From Streptomyces canus (GTDB lineage Bacteria; Actinomycetota; Actinomycetes; Streptomycetales; Streptomycetaceae), in contig NZ_JAUSYQ010000002.1 of assembly GCF_030816965.1 (NCBI RefSeq), positions 6,934,001 through 6,998,000 of the forward strand: DNA of 64,000 bases, in the 5' to 3' direction. Below the pieces are notes generated by a model. That model was not told where the DNA came from. It did no database searches and saw only the letters and a list, made by a program, of their open reading frames with translations. The translations under genes were made by a program, and so were the position numbers. This document shows, in pieces, positions 8,418-16,378 of this stretch (positions are counted from its first letter, which is position 1; each line of letters opens with the position of its first letter).

Positions 8418-8541
8418 AGGCGCTCCCGGGGCGTCGGACCGATGCCCCCCAGACTGAGCCACGGAACCGTTTGTCACAATGGACGAAACGCTTGTGCGTG
8501 CGTTCACAAACTGTCGACGTACCTCCCACCGAAGGTGACCC

Positions 8542-8898
8542 GTGGACCTCAAGACAGCCTCCGCCATCCGACGCCTCCGCCTCATCTCCGTGCCGGAAGG
8601 TGTTTCCTGGATCATCCTGGCGACCTGCACCGTCATCAAGTACACGGTCGCGTCCAGCTTCGACGTCGCCCCCGTGCTCGGCCCGATTCACGGTGTCCTG
8701 TTCGTCCTCTACGTGATCTTCTGGGCGGACGCCTGGAATCGCACCAAGTGGGCCAAGGGCAAGGCGGCTCTCTACTTCGCGTACTCGGTCATCCCGGGCG
8801 GCGGCTTCATCATCGAGCGCGCCCTGCGCCGTGAGACCGACGACGCGGTCATCGCCTCCCGCGCCCGCAAGGAGAAGGATGGAGTCGTGAACGCATGA
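8542..8898 (+). CDS. DUF3817 integral membrane protein
   Basis: 118 residues with three predicted membrane helices (about 15-35, 46-63 and 75-92) and the DUF3817 signature: IKYTV at the end of helix 1, [15 protein letters not shown] and [21 protein letters not shown]3817 proteins are small actinobacterial membrane proteins with no proven role. The GTG start follows GAAGGTGA. It overlaps the next gene by ATGA. A paralogue lies at 13405-13737 with the same helix order. Confidence 0.9.
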   Translation: MDLKTASAIRRLRLISVPEGVSWIILATCTVIKYTVASSFDVAPVLGPIHGVLFVLYVIFWADAWNRTKWAKGKAALYFAYSVIPGGGFIIERALRRETDDAVIASRARKEKDGVVNA

Positions 8899-9188
8899 TC
8901 GTCGCCTTTTCCGTGACCCCGCTGGGGGTCGGTGAGGACGTGGGGGAGTACGTCGCCGACGCGGTGCGGGTCGTCCGTGAGTCGGGGCTGCCCAACCGCA
9001 CCGACGCCATGTTCACCTCGATCGAGGGTGAGTGGGACGAGGTCATGGAGGTCGTCAAGCGTGCCGTGGCTGCCGTGGAGGCGCGGGCGCCGCGCGTCTC
9101 GCTGGTGCTCAAGGCGGACATCCGCCCCGGAGTGACGGACGGTCTGACCTCCAAGGTGGAGACGGTGGAGCGGCACCTCGCCGACTGA
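8895..9188 (+). CDS. MTH1187-family thiamine-binding protein
   Basis: 97 residues, the full length of the MTH1187/YkoF-like family: a small ferredoxin-like fold that in characterised members binds thiamine or related pyrimidines. Seen here: [20 protein letters not shown], then [20 protein letters not shown] and [21 protein letters not shown], the conserved blocks of the family. Translation is coupled to the DUF3817 gene through the 4-bp overlap, which suggests the pair acts together, perhaps in uptake or sensing of a vitamin precursor. That link is inference. A strong terminator follows 20 bp after the stop. Confidence 0.9.
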   Translation: MIVAFSVTPLGVGEDVGEYVADAVRVVRESGLPNRTDAMFTSIEGEWDEVMEVVKRAVAAVEARAPRVSLVLKADIRPGVTDGLTSKVETVERHLAD

Positions 9189-9208
9189 CAGAGCCTCACC
9201 GCGACACG

Positions 9209-9236
9209 AACCCCGGCCCGCGCGGGCCGGGGTTTT
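9209..9236 (+). terminator. Intrinsic terminator after the thiamine-binding gene
   Basis: A perfect 26-bp palindrome (9209-9234; arms AACCCCGGCCCGC and its complement) runs directly into TTTT (9233-9236). It ends the DUF3817/MTH1187 operon. Confidence 0.85.
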
Positions 9237-9250
9237 CTCGTCCCTCCTGG

Positions 9251-9312
9251 TTGAGCGATCGCTCAAAAGTGTGTACGTTCCTCCCCCGGATTGTTTGAGC
9301 AGTCGCTCAAAC
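9251..9312. promoter_or_regulatory. Two TetR-type operators before the SRPBCC/DUF4166/TetR operon
   Basis: Operator 1 is the perfect 16-bp palindrome TTGAGCGATCGCTCAA (9251-9266). Operator 2 is GTTTGAGC-AGTC-GCTCAAAC (9293-9312). Both share the half-site TTGAGC with a 4-bp centre, and their centres lie 44 bp apart. They flank the likely promoter 26-90 bp before the ATG at 9338. The natural ligand is the TetR protein encoded third in the operon (10764-11414), giving autorepression. Confidence 0.75.
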
Positions 9313-9337
9313 AGCGAGCTCACCCTGGGGGACAGCA

Positions 9338-10090
9338 ATGGGGCTCTACATCGAGGCACGCATCCGCGCCGATCTCGACGATCTCTGGACCCGGACACAG
9401 GAGCCGTCCCAGCACCAGCGCTGGGACCTCCGCTTCACCCGGATCACCTACCTCCCCCGCGCGGAGGGCGAGCCGCAGCGCTTCCGGTACGCCACGCGGG
9501 TGCTGCCCGGTCTCACCGTCGCCGGCACGGGAGTCTCCGCGGGGGAGCGGGAACGCCCCGACGGCACCCGCACCTCCGCCCTGCGCTTCTCCTCCCCGCA
9601 CCCGCTCTCGCTCCTGGCGGAGGGCAGCGGCTACTGGCGCTACCTCCCCGACGGCGACGGCGTCACCTTCCTCACCGGATACGACTACCGCCCGCGCTGG
9701 GGCCGCGTCGGCGCCGTGGCCGACCGCCTGCTCTTCCGCCCCCTGATCGGCTGGGCGACGGCCTGGTCCTTCGACCGGCTGCGCCTGTGGCTGGAGCGCG
9801 GGATCACCCCGGAGCGCGCGCTGCGGAACTGGCTCGCCGAGATCCTCGTCCGCGCCCTCGTCGTGATCGTCGGCGCCACCGGACTCGGCCTGGAGCGCTT
9901 CCTGCACCTCTTCGGCCCACTGGCGGCGTCGATGGCCTACGTCTCGCCACTCCTCCTCGCCCTCGTCATCTCGCTGGCCCTGTTCACCTCACCCCTGCCC
10001 GCCACCCCGGCCGCCCGCCGCTGTCTGCGCCGGCCCGCCACGCGTGTGCGTGCGCCGCGTGTCCTGCGCACCCTGGAGACCCCGCGATGA
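9338..10090 (+). CDS. SRPBCC (START-like) protein with C-terminal membrane helices
   Basis: 250 residues. The N-terminal 150 residues read as an SRPBCC/polyketide-cyclase-like ligand-binding domain (MGLYIEARIRADLDDLWTRT, RWDLRFTRITYLPR, TSALRFSSPHPLSL, GSGYWRYLPDGDGVTFLTGYDY). The C-terminal part has two hydrophobic helices (about 165-185 and 195-222) and a basic tail. It opens the operon behind the two palindromic operators and overlaps the DUF4166 gene by ATGA. The pairing of SRPBCC with DUF4166 recurs in actinomycetes and suggests handling of a hydrophobic ligand at the membrane. Function not established. Confidence 0.75.
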   Translation: MGLYIEARIRADLDDLWTRTQEPSQHQRWDLRFTRITYLPRAEGEPQRFRYATRVLPGLTVAGTGVSAGERERPDGTRTSALRFSSPHPLSLLAEGSGYWRYLPDGDGVTFLTGYDYRPRWGRVGAVADRLLFRPLIGWATAWSFDRLRLWLERGITPERALRNWLAEILVRALVVIVGATGLGLERFLHLFGPLAASMAYVSPLLLALVISLALFTSPLPATPAARRCLRRPATRVRAPRVLRTLETPR

Positions 10091-10767
10091 CCTCGATGTT
10101 CCGCACCGTGATGGGCGCCGACTTCGACCGGCTGCACCCCCAGCTCCAGCGCCGCTTCTCGGTAGGCCTGACCACCGGTGAGGCGTGCACCGGGCGGGGT
10201 GTGATGGACCGCGTCTGGCACGGCGGGGCCTTCGTGAAGCCCTTCCTGGCCCTCGGTACGACCCGCAACATCCTGGTGCCGAGACCGGGGCGGAGCGTGC
10301 CGTTCGTGATCGAGAACGTGCCCTACGCGGACACCTACGGTCGTGAGACGGTGACCTTTGTGCGCACCTTCCACCTGCCCGGCCGCCCTCGCCGCTTCGA
10401 CGCCCAGATGGTGCTGAGCCCCAAGGGAGACCGCATCCTCGACTACCTCGGCACCCACCAGCACCTGGCCAGCGAGCTCCACTTCCACGCCGAGCCCGAC
10501 GGCTCGCTGCTGATCCGCTCCGGGGAGCACCGGTTCCGGGAGGGCGTGGTGGACGTCCGGGTGCCCGAGCTGATCGGAGCGACGGCGGAGGTGCGGGAGT
10601 CGTACGACGACAGGGCAGGCCGTTTCCGCATCAGGGTCCGGGTCGTCAACCGTTACTTCGGCCCGCTCTTCGGCTACGAGGGCTCCTTCGAGGCGACGTA
10701 CAGCGACATCGCGGCCTGCGGAGTCCGGCCAGGCCTCCGCCCCGTGCGCGAGGAGGCGCGCGCATGA
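10087..10767 (+). CDS. DUF4166 domain protein
   Basis: 226 residues, almost entirely one DUF4166 domain: FRTVMGADFDRLHPQLQRRF at the start, GRGVMDRVWHGG, FVIENVPYADTYGRETVTFVR, and the closing YFGPLFGYEGSFEATY. In other bacteria DUF4166 is found fused to or beside NAD-binding saccharopine-dehydrogenase-like or SRPBCC proteins; its activity is unknown. It overlaps the genes on both sides by 4 bp, so production is coupled to the SRPBCC partner and the TetR regulator. Confidence 0.85.
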   Translation: MTSMFRTVMGADFDRLHPQLQRRFSVGLTTGEACTGRGVMDRVWHGGAFVKPFLALGTTRNILVPRPGRSVPFVIENVPYADTYGRETVTFVRTFHLPGRPRRFDAQMVLSPKGDRILDYLGTHQHLASELHFHAEPDGSLLIRSGEHRFREGVVDVRVPELIGATAEVRESYDDRAGRFRIRVRVVNRYFGPLFGYEGSFEATYSDIAACGVRPGLRPVREEARA

Positions 10768-11414
10768 GCCCGGAGTCCGCCAAGTCCGTGGAGACCAAGA
10801 CCAAACTCCTGGAAGGCGCCCTGCGCACCCTCACCGAACAGGGCATCGCCAAGACGTCCGCCCGTACGGTCGCGGCGGCCGCCGGGGTCAACCAGGCCCT
10901 GGTCTTCTACCACTTCGGCTCGGTCGACGAACTCCTCGCTGCGGCCTGCCGCTACGGCGCGGAGCGCGCGGTGGCCCGCTACCGGGAACGGATGGCCGCC
11001 GTGACCTCGCTGTCCGAACTCCTCGCGGTGGGACGGCAGGTCCACGAGGAGGAGCGCGCCGGAGGCCATGTGACCCTCCTCGGCCAGCTGCTCGCCGGTG
11101 CCCAGACCCACGCCACCCTCGGACCGGCCACCGCGGCGGGCCTGGAGCTGTGGATCGCCGAGATCGAGAAGGTCCTCACCAGGGTCCTCGCGGCCACGCC
11201 CTTCGGAGAGTTCGCCGACCCCGCGGGCCTGGCCCGAGCGGTGGCCGCCTCCTTCGTGGGCATCGAGTTGTACGAAGGGGTCGACGCGTCCGGCGCCACC
11301 GCGGCCCTGGACGCCCTGGAGCAACTCGGCGTGCTCGTCGCCGCGCTGGAGGACCTGGGCCCGGTCGCCCAGCGCGCGGTGCGCCACCACCTCCGCAGGA
11401 CCGGCCGCCGCTGA
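10764..11414 (+). CDS. TetR-family repressor, probably autoregulatory
   Basis: 216 residues. The N-terminal HTH (about 12-60) reads KTKLLEGALRTLTEQG, TSARTVAAAAGVNQALVFYHFGSVDELL, with the canonical FYHFGS recognition-helix end. The C-terminal 150 residues form the alpha-helical ligand and dimer domain. Third gene of the operon, ATGA-overlapping DUF4166. The palindromes at 9251-9266 and 9293-9312 sit exactly where its repressor site should be. The ligand is unknown; genes in the operon point to a hydrophobic small molecule. Confidence 0.93.
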   Translation: MSPESAKSVETKTKLLEGALRTLTEQGIAKTSARTVAAAAGVNQALVFYHFGSVDELLAAACRYGAERAVARYRERMAAVTSLSELLAVGRQVHEEERAGGHVTLLGQLLAGAQTHATLGPATAAGLELWIAEIEKVLTRVLAATPFGEFADPAGLARAVAASFVGIELYEGVDASGATAALDALEQLGVLVAALEDLGPVAQRAVRHHLRRTGRR

Positions 11415-11448
11415 CCCCGTCCCCACCCCGACCCGAGGAGGACACACC

Positions 11449-12363
11449 ATGCCTGGCTCCGACAGCCTCTACGAGATCCTGGACGACCGCTTTCGGCCCT
11501 GTACCAACGGCGACAGCAGGCTGGAGGTCCTGTACGGCGACTGCCGCTGGGCGGAGGGCCCTGTCTATCTGCCCGCCTGGCGGCAGCTGATCTGGAGCGA
11601 CATCCCGAACGACCGCCTCCTGCGCTGGGACGAGGCCACCGGCACGGTCGGCGTCTTCCGCACCCCGGCAGGCAACACCAACGGCAACACCGTCGACGGC
11701 CAGGGCCGCCTCGTCAGCTGCGAACAGGGCAACCGCCGCGTCACCCGCACCGAGCCCGACGGCACCGTGACCGTGCTGGCCGAGCGTTATCAGGGCAAGC
11801 GCCTGAACAGCCCGAACGACTCCGCCGTACGCTCCGACGGCACGGTCTGGTTCTCCGACCCGGACTTCGGCATCCTCAGCGACTACGAGGGGCACCGGGC
11901 CGAGTCCGAGATCGGCGCGTGCCATGTGTACCGGATCGATCCGGCCACGGGCGAGGTGTCTCTTGCCGCCGACGGGCTGGACGGGCCCAACGGGGTGATC
12001 CTCTCCCCCGACGAGCAGCGGCTGTACGTCTCCGACTCCCGGGCGGCCCGGATCCACGAGTACGACGTCCACGCCGACGGCACGCTCTCGGGCGGCAAGG
12101 TCTTCGCCGAGGCCCGCGAGGGCGTCCACTTCGACAACATCCGCTTCGACGACGAGGGCCGGCTGTGGGCCGCCGCCCTGGCCGACGGCATCCACTGCTA
12201 CGCCCCCGACGGCACGCTGATCGGCCGCATCCGCGTCCCGGAGCCGGTGGCCAACGTGGCTTTCGGCGGGCCGAAGGGGAACCGGATGTTCATCGCGGCC
12301 ACGACATCTCTGTATTCCCTGGTGATGTCGGTGACCGGAGCGGGCCGCGTGCGCGGGGCTTGA
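11449..12363 (+). CDS. SMP-30/gluconolactonase-like beta-propeller hydrolase
   Basis: 304 residues of the SMP-30/gluconolactonase/LRE family, a six-bladed propeller that hydrolyses lactones and uses one divalent metal. Family marks: RWAEGPVYLPAWRQLIWSDI (metal-binding Glu in the first blade), GNTNGNTVDGQGRLVSCEQGNRRV, LNSPNDSAVRSDGTVWFSDP (Asn and Asp ligands) and DGPNGVILSPDEQRLYVSDS. All expected metal-ligand positions are present. The start ATG follows GAGGAGG. It lies 34 bp after the TetR gene and reads in the same direction, so it is probably the last gene of the TetR operon. The true substrate may be a sugar lactone but is not shown by sequence. Confidence 0.9.
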   Translation: MPGSDSLYEILDDRFRPCTNGDSRLEVLYGDCRWAEGPVYLPAWRQLIWSDIPNDRLLRWDEATGTVGVFRTPAGNTNGNTVDGQGRLVSCEQGNRRVTRTEPDGTVTVLAERYQGKRLNSPNDSAVRSDGTVWFSDPDFGILSDYEGHRAESEIGACHVYRIDPATGEVSLAADGLDGPNGVILSPDEQRLYVSDSRAARIHEYDVHADGTLSGGKVFAEAREGVHFDNIRFDDEGRLWAAALADGIHCYAPDGTLIGRIRVPEPVANVAFGGPKGNRMFIAATTSLYSLVMSVTGAGRVRGA

Positions 12364-12541
12364 GCCGGGCGCCTATGGGGGTGGCGGATCGCGGTGTCGG
12401 GCGGGTGCGGGTGAGTGGGGGCTGGTCGCGCAGTTCCCCGCGGGCAGCTGCGCTGGGCTTGGGCCGGGCGCCTACGGGGGTGCCGGGTCAGGTTGCCAGG
12501 CGGGTACGGGCCGGTGGGGGGGGGCGCGCAGTTCCCCGCGC
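12364..12541. repeat. Tandem Streptomyces-type intergenic repeat, two imperfect copies
   Basis: Two copies of a GC-rich unit. GCCGGGCGCCTA occurs at 12364 and again at 12463, and GCGCAGTTCCCCGCG occurs at 12428-12442 and 12526-12540, giving a period of 98-99 bp. The GCGCAGTTCCCCGCG core is one I recognise from many Streptomyces intergenic regions. No coding capacity is evident. With the hairpin that follows it fills the gene-free stretch after the SMP-30 gene. Confidence 0.65.
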
Positions 12542-12581
12542 CCCTGGGGAGTCGCAGTCACCGGCGCCATGACGGACCGTT

Positions 12582-12628
12582 CGCCGTACGCGGCGCACGG
12601 CCCGACGGGCCGTGCGCCGCGTACGGCG
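12582..12628. terminator. Perfect 22-bp hairpin in gene-free region
   Basis: Bases 12582-12603 are the exact reverse complement of 12607-12628 with only GAC between. There is no T-run. It may terminate transcription in either direction or be a mobile extragenic palindrome. The remaining DNA to 12851 shows only C-rich sequence and the promoter of the MarR gene. Confidence 0.6.
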
Positions 12629-12851
12629 CGAAGGGGACGTGGCAGTACAGCCGAGGCAACAGCAACCGCCGGACCGAGGACGGATGCCCCCCACCCCGGC
12701 CCCGACCCACCCACCAGACCGCGCGCGCTGCACCCGCCCCCACCGAAGCCGCGCAGGCCGCCGCAGGCACCCCCGGCCAACCGCCGGAGGCAACCGTCTG
12801 AAAGGCGAGACGGTGCTGACCACGATGTGACCGGCCGGTAAGGTCGTTGCC

Positions 12852-13361
12852 GTGCCGAAGCCGCTCAGTCTTCCCTTCGACCCCATCGCCCGCGCCGACG
12901 AACTCTGGAAGCAGCGCTGGGGAAACGTGCCGTCCATGGCCGCGATCACCTCCATCATGCGTGCGCACCAGATCCTGCTCGCTGAGGTCGACGCCGTGGT
13001 CAAGCCGTACGAGCTGACGTTCGCGCGGTACGAGGCGCTGGTGCTGCTCAACTTCTCCAAGGCCGGCGAGCTGCCGATGTCGAAGATCGGTGAGCGGCTG
13101 ATGGTGCATCCCACGTCGGTCACCAACACCGTGGACCGCCTGGTCAGGTCCGGTCTGGTCGACAAGCGCCCGAACCCCAACGACGGCCGCGGCACCCTCG
13201 CCTCCATCACCGACAAGGGTCGCGAGGTCGTCGAGGCCGCCACGCGTGACCTCATGGCGATGGACTTCGGGCTCGGCGTGTACGACGCCGAGGAGTGCGC
13301 GGAGATCTTCGCGATGCTGCGGCCGCTGAGGGTCGCCGCGCACGACTTCGACGAGGACTGA
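12852..13361 (+). CDS. MarR-family transcriptional regulator
   Basis: 169 residues with the MarR winged helix at about 50-140: ELTFARYEALVLLNFSKAGE, recognition helix LMVHPTSVTNTVDRLVRSGLV, and wing DKRPNPNDGRGTLASITDKG (the DxR wing motif is here NDGR). N-terminal helices include WKQRWGNVPSMAAITSIMRAHQ, typical of the Streptomyces group beside DUF3817 and the B12 mutase. GTG start at 12852. It reads toward the DUF3817 and icmA genes and may regulate them; the palindrome at 13783 is a candidate site. Confidence 0.93.
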   Translation: MPKPLSLPFDPIARADELWKQRWGNVPSMAAITSIMRAHQILLAEVDAVVKPYELTFARYEALVLLNFSKAGELPMSKIGERLMVHPTSVTNTVDRLVRSGLVDKRPNPNDGRGTLASITDKGREVVEAATRDLMAMDFGLGVYDAEECAEIFAMLRPLRVAAHDFDED

Positions 13362-13404
13362 CCCGGGGCAAGATCTCCCGGAACGGGCGGTTACGCTCGA
13401 CGCC

Positions 13405-13737
13405 ATGAAGAAGAGCGTGCTGACCCGCTACCGGGTGATGGCCTACGTCACCGCCGTCATGCTGCTCGTGCTGTGCACCTGCATGGTGTTCAAGTACGGC
13501 TTCGACATGGGTGAGGACGTCACCTTGGTCGTCTCTCAGATCCACGGCGTCCTCTACATCATCTATCTGGTCTTCGCCTTCGATCTCGGCTCCAAGGCGA
13601 AGTGGCCGCTCGGCAAGCTGGCGTGGGTACTGCTCTCCGGGACGATCCCGACCGCCGCCTTCTTCGTCGAGCGGAAGATCCGCCACGAGCTGGAGGGCCA
13701 GGTTGTGGACGGGGCCCCCGCGCCCGTCAAGGCGTAA
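13405..13737 (+). CDS. DUF3817 integral membrane protein (second copy)
   Basis: 110 residues, three membrane helices and the DUF3817 pattern: VLCTCMVFKYGFDMG, VVSQIHGVLYIIYLVFAFDLG and GTIPTAAFFVERKI, matching helix by helix the protein at 8542-8898. The N-terminal KKSVLTRYRVMAYVTAVM helix is followed by a Cys pair (LCTC) that the first copy lacks. It follows the MarR gene by 43 bp on the same strand, so co-transcription is plausible. A hairpin follows the stop. Confidence 0.88.
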   Translation: MKKSVLTRYRVMAYVTAVMLLVLCTCMVFKYGFDMGEDVTLVVSQIHGVLYIIYLVFAFDLGSKAKWPLGKLAWVLLSGTIPTAAFFVERKIRHELEGQVVDGAPAPVKA

Positions 13738-13742
13738 CCCGC

Positions 13743-13769
13743 ACCGCCGTACGGCACGCGTACGGCGGT
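13743..13769 (+). terminator. Hairpin after the DUF3817 gene
   Basis: ACCGCCGTACG (13743-13753) pairs perfectly with CGTACGGCGGT (13759-13769), loop GCACG. Six bases after the DUF3817 stop and with no strong T-run. It separates the MarR/DUF3817 unit from icmA. Confidence 0.6.
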
Positions 13770-13782
13770 CGTCCTTCGACGT

Positions 13783-13802
13783 TTACTCGGACGTCCTAGT
13801 AA
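13783..13802. promoter_or_regulatory. 20-bp near-perfect palindrome just before icmA
   Basis: TTACTCGGACGTCCTAGTAA is a palindrome with a single mismatched pair. It ends 10 bp before the icmA ATG, so a bound protein would block the promoter or ribosome access. A specific repressor is not identified; the MarR at 12852 and the TetR at 15670 are the nearest candidates. Confidence 0.6.
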
Positions 13803-13812
13803 CTTCGAAGGT

Positions 13813-15513
13813 ATGGACGCTGACGCCATCGAAGAGGGCCGCCGACGCTGGCAGGCCCGGTACGACGCCTCGCGCAAGCGTGAGGCCGACTTCGCCACGC
13901 TCTCGGGTGACCCCGTGGAGCCGGTGTACGGGCCACGGCCGGGAGACGCGTACGAGGGCTTCGAGCGGATCGGGTGGCCGGGGGAGTACCCCTTCACGCG
14001 CGGGCTCTACCCGACCGGCTACCGGGGGCGGACCTGGACCATCCGGCAGTTCGCCGGGTTCGGGAACGCCGAGCAGACCAACGAGCGGTACAGGAAGATC
14101 CTCGCCAACGGGGGCGGCGGCCTCTCGGTCGCCTTCGACATGCCCACGCTGATGGGGCGGGACTCCGACGATCCCCGCTCGCTCGGCGAGGTCGGCCACT
14201 GCGGGGTCGCCATCGACTCGGCCGCCGACATGGAGGTCCTGTTCCGGGACATCCCCCTGGGCGACGTGACGACGTCCATGACCATCAGCGGCCCCGCCGT
14301 CCCCGTCTTCTGCATGTACCTGGTCGCGGCCGAACGGCAGGGCGTGGACCCGTCCGTCCTCAACGGCACACTGCAGACGGACATCTTCAAGGAGTACATC
14401 GCGCAGAAGGAGTGGCTCTTCCAGCCCGAGCCGCACCTGCGCCTGATCGGCGACCTGATGGAGTACTGCGCGGCCGGCATCCCCGCCTACAAGCCGCTGT
14501 CCGTCTCCGGGTACCACATCCGCGAGGCCGGTTCCACGGCGGCGCAGGAGCTGGCGTACACGCTCGCGGACGGCTTCGGGTACGTGGAGCTGGGGCTGTC
14601 GCGCGGGCTGGACGTCGACGTGTTCGCGCCCGGACTGTCCTTCTTCTTCGACGCACACGTCGACTTCTTCGAGGAGATCGCCAAGTTCCGGGCGGCGCGG
14701 CGCATTTGGGCGCGGTGGATGCGGGACGTGTACGGGGCGCGCTCCGAGAAGGCGCAGTGGCTGCGCTTCCACACCCAGACCGCGGGTGTCTCGCTGACCG
14801 CGCAGCAGCCGTACAACAACGTGGTGCGTACGGCGGTCGAGGCGCTGGCCGCGGTCCTGGGCGGGACCAACTCCCTGCACACCAACGCGCTGGACGAGAC
14901 GCTCGCGCTCCCCTCCGAGCAGGCCGCGGAGATCGCGCTGCGCACCCAGCAGGTGCTCATGGAGGAGACCGGGGTGGCGAGCGTGGCCGACCCGCTGGGC
15001 GGTTCCTGGTTCGTCGAGCAGCTGACGGACCGGATCGAGGCGGACGCGGAGAAGATCTTCGAGCAGATCAAGGAGCGCGGGCTCAGGGCGCACCCCGACG
15101 GGCAGCACCCCATCGGGCCCGTCACCTCCGGCATCCTGCGCGGCATCGAGGACGGCTGGTTCACGGGCGAGATCGCCGAGTCGGCCTTCCGGTACCAACA
15201 GGCCCTGGAGAAGGGCGAGAAGAGGGTCGTGGGGGTGAACGTCCACCATGGCTCGGTCACCGGCGATCTGGAGATCCTGCGGGTGAGCCATGAGGTGGAA
15301 CGGGAGCAGGTACGGGCGCTCGCCGGGCGGCGGGCGGAGCGGGACGAGAGCGCCGTACGAACCGCCCTGGAGGCCATGCTCGTCGCCGCGCGGGACGGGT
15401 CCAACATGATCGAGCCGATGCTGGCCGCGGTGCGGGCGGAGGCGACGCTCGGGGAGATCTGCGGGGTGCTGCGGGACGAGTGGGGGGTGTACACGGAGCC
15501 GGCGGGGTTCTGA
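13813..15513 (+). CDS. icmA: Isobutyryl-CoA mutase large subunit
   Basis: 566 residues, exactly the length of known IcmA. Catalyses the adenosylcobalamin-dependent interconversion of isobutyryl-CoA and n-butyryl-CoA, linking valine breakdown to butyryl-CoA and polyketide precursors. Only the substrate-binding TIM-barrel half is present; the B12-binding domain is the separate small subunit IcmB, not in this window. The two residues that separate ICM from methylmalonyl-CoA mutase are both ICM type: Phe80 (in TIRQFAGF, Tyr in MCM) and Gln198 (in IFKEYIAQKEW, Arg in MCM). Other family blocks: LSVAFDMPTLMGRDSDDP, PLSVSGYHIREAGSTAAQE and LGGTNSLHTNALDE. The gene is monocistronic and follows a 20-bp palindrome. 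Confidence 0.95.
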   Translation: MDADAIEEGRRRWQARYDASRKREADFATLSGDPVEPVYGPRPGDAYEGFERIGWPGEYPFTRGLYPTGYRGRTWTIRQFAGFGNAEQTNERYRKILANGGGGLSVAFDMPTLMGRDSDDPRSLGEVGHCGVAIDSAADMEVLFRDIPLGDVTTSMTISGPAVPVFCMYLVAAERQGVDPSVLNGTLQTDIFKEYIAQKEWLFQPEPHLRLIGDLMEYCAAGIPAYKPLSVSGYHIREAGSTAAQELAYTLADGFGYVELGLSRGLDVDVFAPGLSFFFDAHVDFFEEIAKFRAARRIWARWMRDVYGARSEKAQWLRFHTQTAGVSLTAQQPYNNVVRTAVEALAAVLGGTNSLHTNALDETLALPSEQAAEIALRTQQVLMEETGVASVADPLGGSWFVEQLTDRIEADAEKIFEQIKERGLRAHPDGQHPIGPVTSGILRGIEDGWFTGEIAESAFRYQQALEKGEKRVVGVNVHHGSVTGDLEILRVSHEVEREQVRALAGRRAERDESAVRTALEAMLVAARDGSNMIEPMLAAVRAEATLGEICGVLRDEWGVYTEPAGF

Positions 15514-15669
15514 CCGGTCCGGCGCCGATGCCGGCGGTGAGTGGGTCTCGCTCCCTGCCGCCGGGTGGGCGCAGCCACGGCGGCATGTCGGCCGACGCCG
15601 GCCGGACCCACCCAGGGGCGCGGGGGAGTGCGCGATCAGCCCCCGCCGGGCCGCGGCCGGCGACATGCC

Positions 15670-16296
15670 TCACTCCGTGGGCTCTCCCGCCAGGCCCGTC
15701 AACAGCACCTGGGTGAAGCCGTGGACCCATGCCTCGTCCGCCGGCTCCGCGCTGACCAGCGTGCGGTGGACCACCGCTCCCGCCACCATGTCGAAGATCA
15801 GGTCGACCGTGCGGGCCGCTTCCAAGGGGTCCGCCTCCGGCGGGAGTTCGCCGCGGGCCTGGGCGCGTTCCCGGCCCTCGAGGACCAGACGCTTCTGACG
15901 GTCGACGATCGACGACCGGATGCGTTCGCGCAGCGCGTCGTCGCGGCACGACTCCGCCACCACCGCCATCAGCCCGTTCTGCGCCTCCGGCCGCGCCAGG
16001 ATCGCCGCGAACTGGAGGACCACACCCTCGATGTCCGAGGCGAGGGTCCCGCTGTCGGGGAGTTCCAGCTCGTCGAAGAGCTCGGCCACCGCGTCCACGA
16101 CGAGTTCGTTCTTGCCGGCCCAGCGGCGGTAGAGGGTGGTTTTCGCGACCCCCGCACGGGTAGCCACATCTCCCAGCGTGAGCTTCGACCAGCCCAGCTC
16201 CACCAGCGCCGCCCTCGTCGCCGCGAGGATCGCGGTGTCCGCGGCAGCGCTGCGCGGGCGTCCTGCGGCGCGCGGGGCGGGGGTGCGGCTCTGCAT
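15670..16296 (-). CDS. TetR-family transcriptional regulator
   Basis: 208 residues. HTH at about 22-68: ILAATRAALVELGWSKLTLGDVATRAGVAKTTLYRRWAGKNELV with the TTLYRRW recognition helix typical of the TetR_C_16/AcrR group. The rest is helical ligand-binding domain (ARPEAQNGLMAVVAESCRDD, RTVDLIFDMVAGAVVHR). GGAGG abuts the ATG, so initiation may be atypical or the mRNA leader short. Convergent with icmA and divergent from the thioredoxin-like gene. The palindrome at 16379-16395 in the divergent region is its probable operator. Confidence 0.9.
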   Translation of the reverse strand: MQSRTPAPRAAGRPRSAAADTAILAATRAALVELGWSKLTLGDVATRAGVAKTTLYRRWAGKNELVVDAVAELFDELELPDSGTLASDIEGVVLQFAAILARPEAQNGLMAVVAESCRDDALRERIRSSIVDRQKRLVLEGRERAQARGELPPEADPLEAARTVDLIFDMVAGAVVHRTLVSAEPADEAWVHGFTQVLLTGLAGEPTE

Positions 16297-16378
16297 CCTC
16301 CGACCATAACCGGCGGTTCTCGGTCGCAGTGAGAGAGATCACCGGGGCGGGGTTCCAGGCAGGCACTCGGTGCCATTA

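Noticed and set aside
7966..8457. Plus-strand frame across the DUF6191 gene
   Set aside because: Frame content is low-complexity Arg/Ser/Pro, and the minus-strand DUF6191 frame has the conserved family signature.
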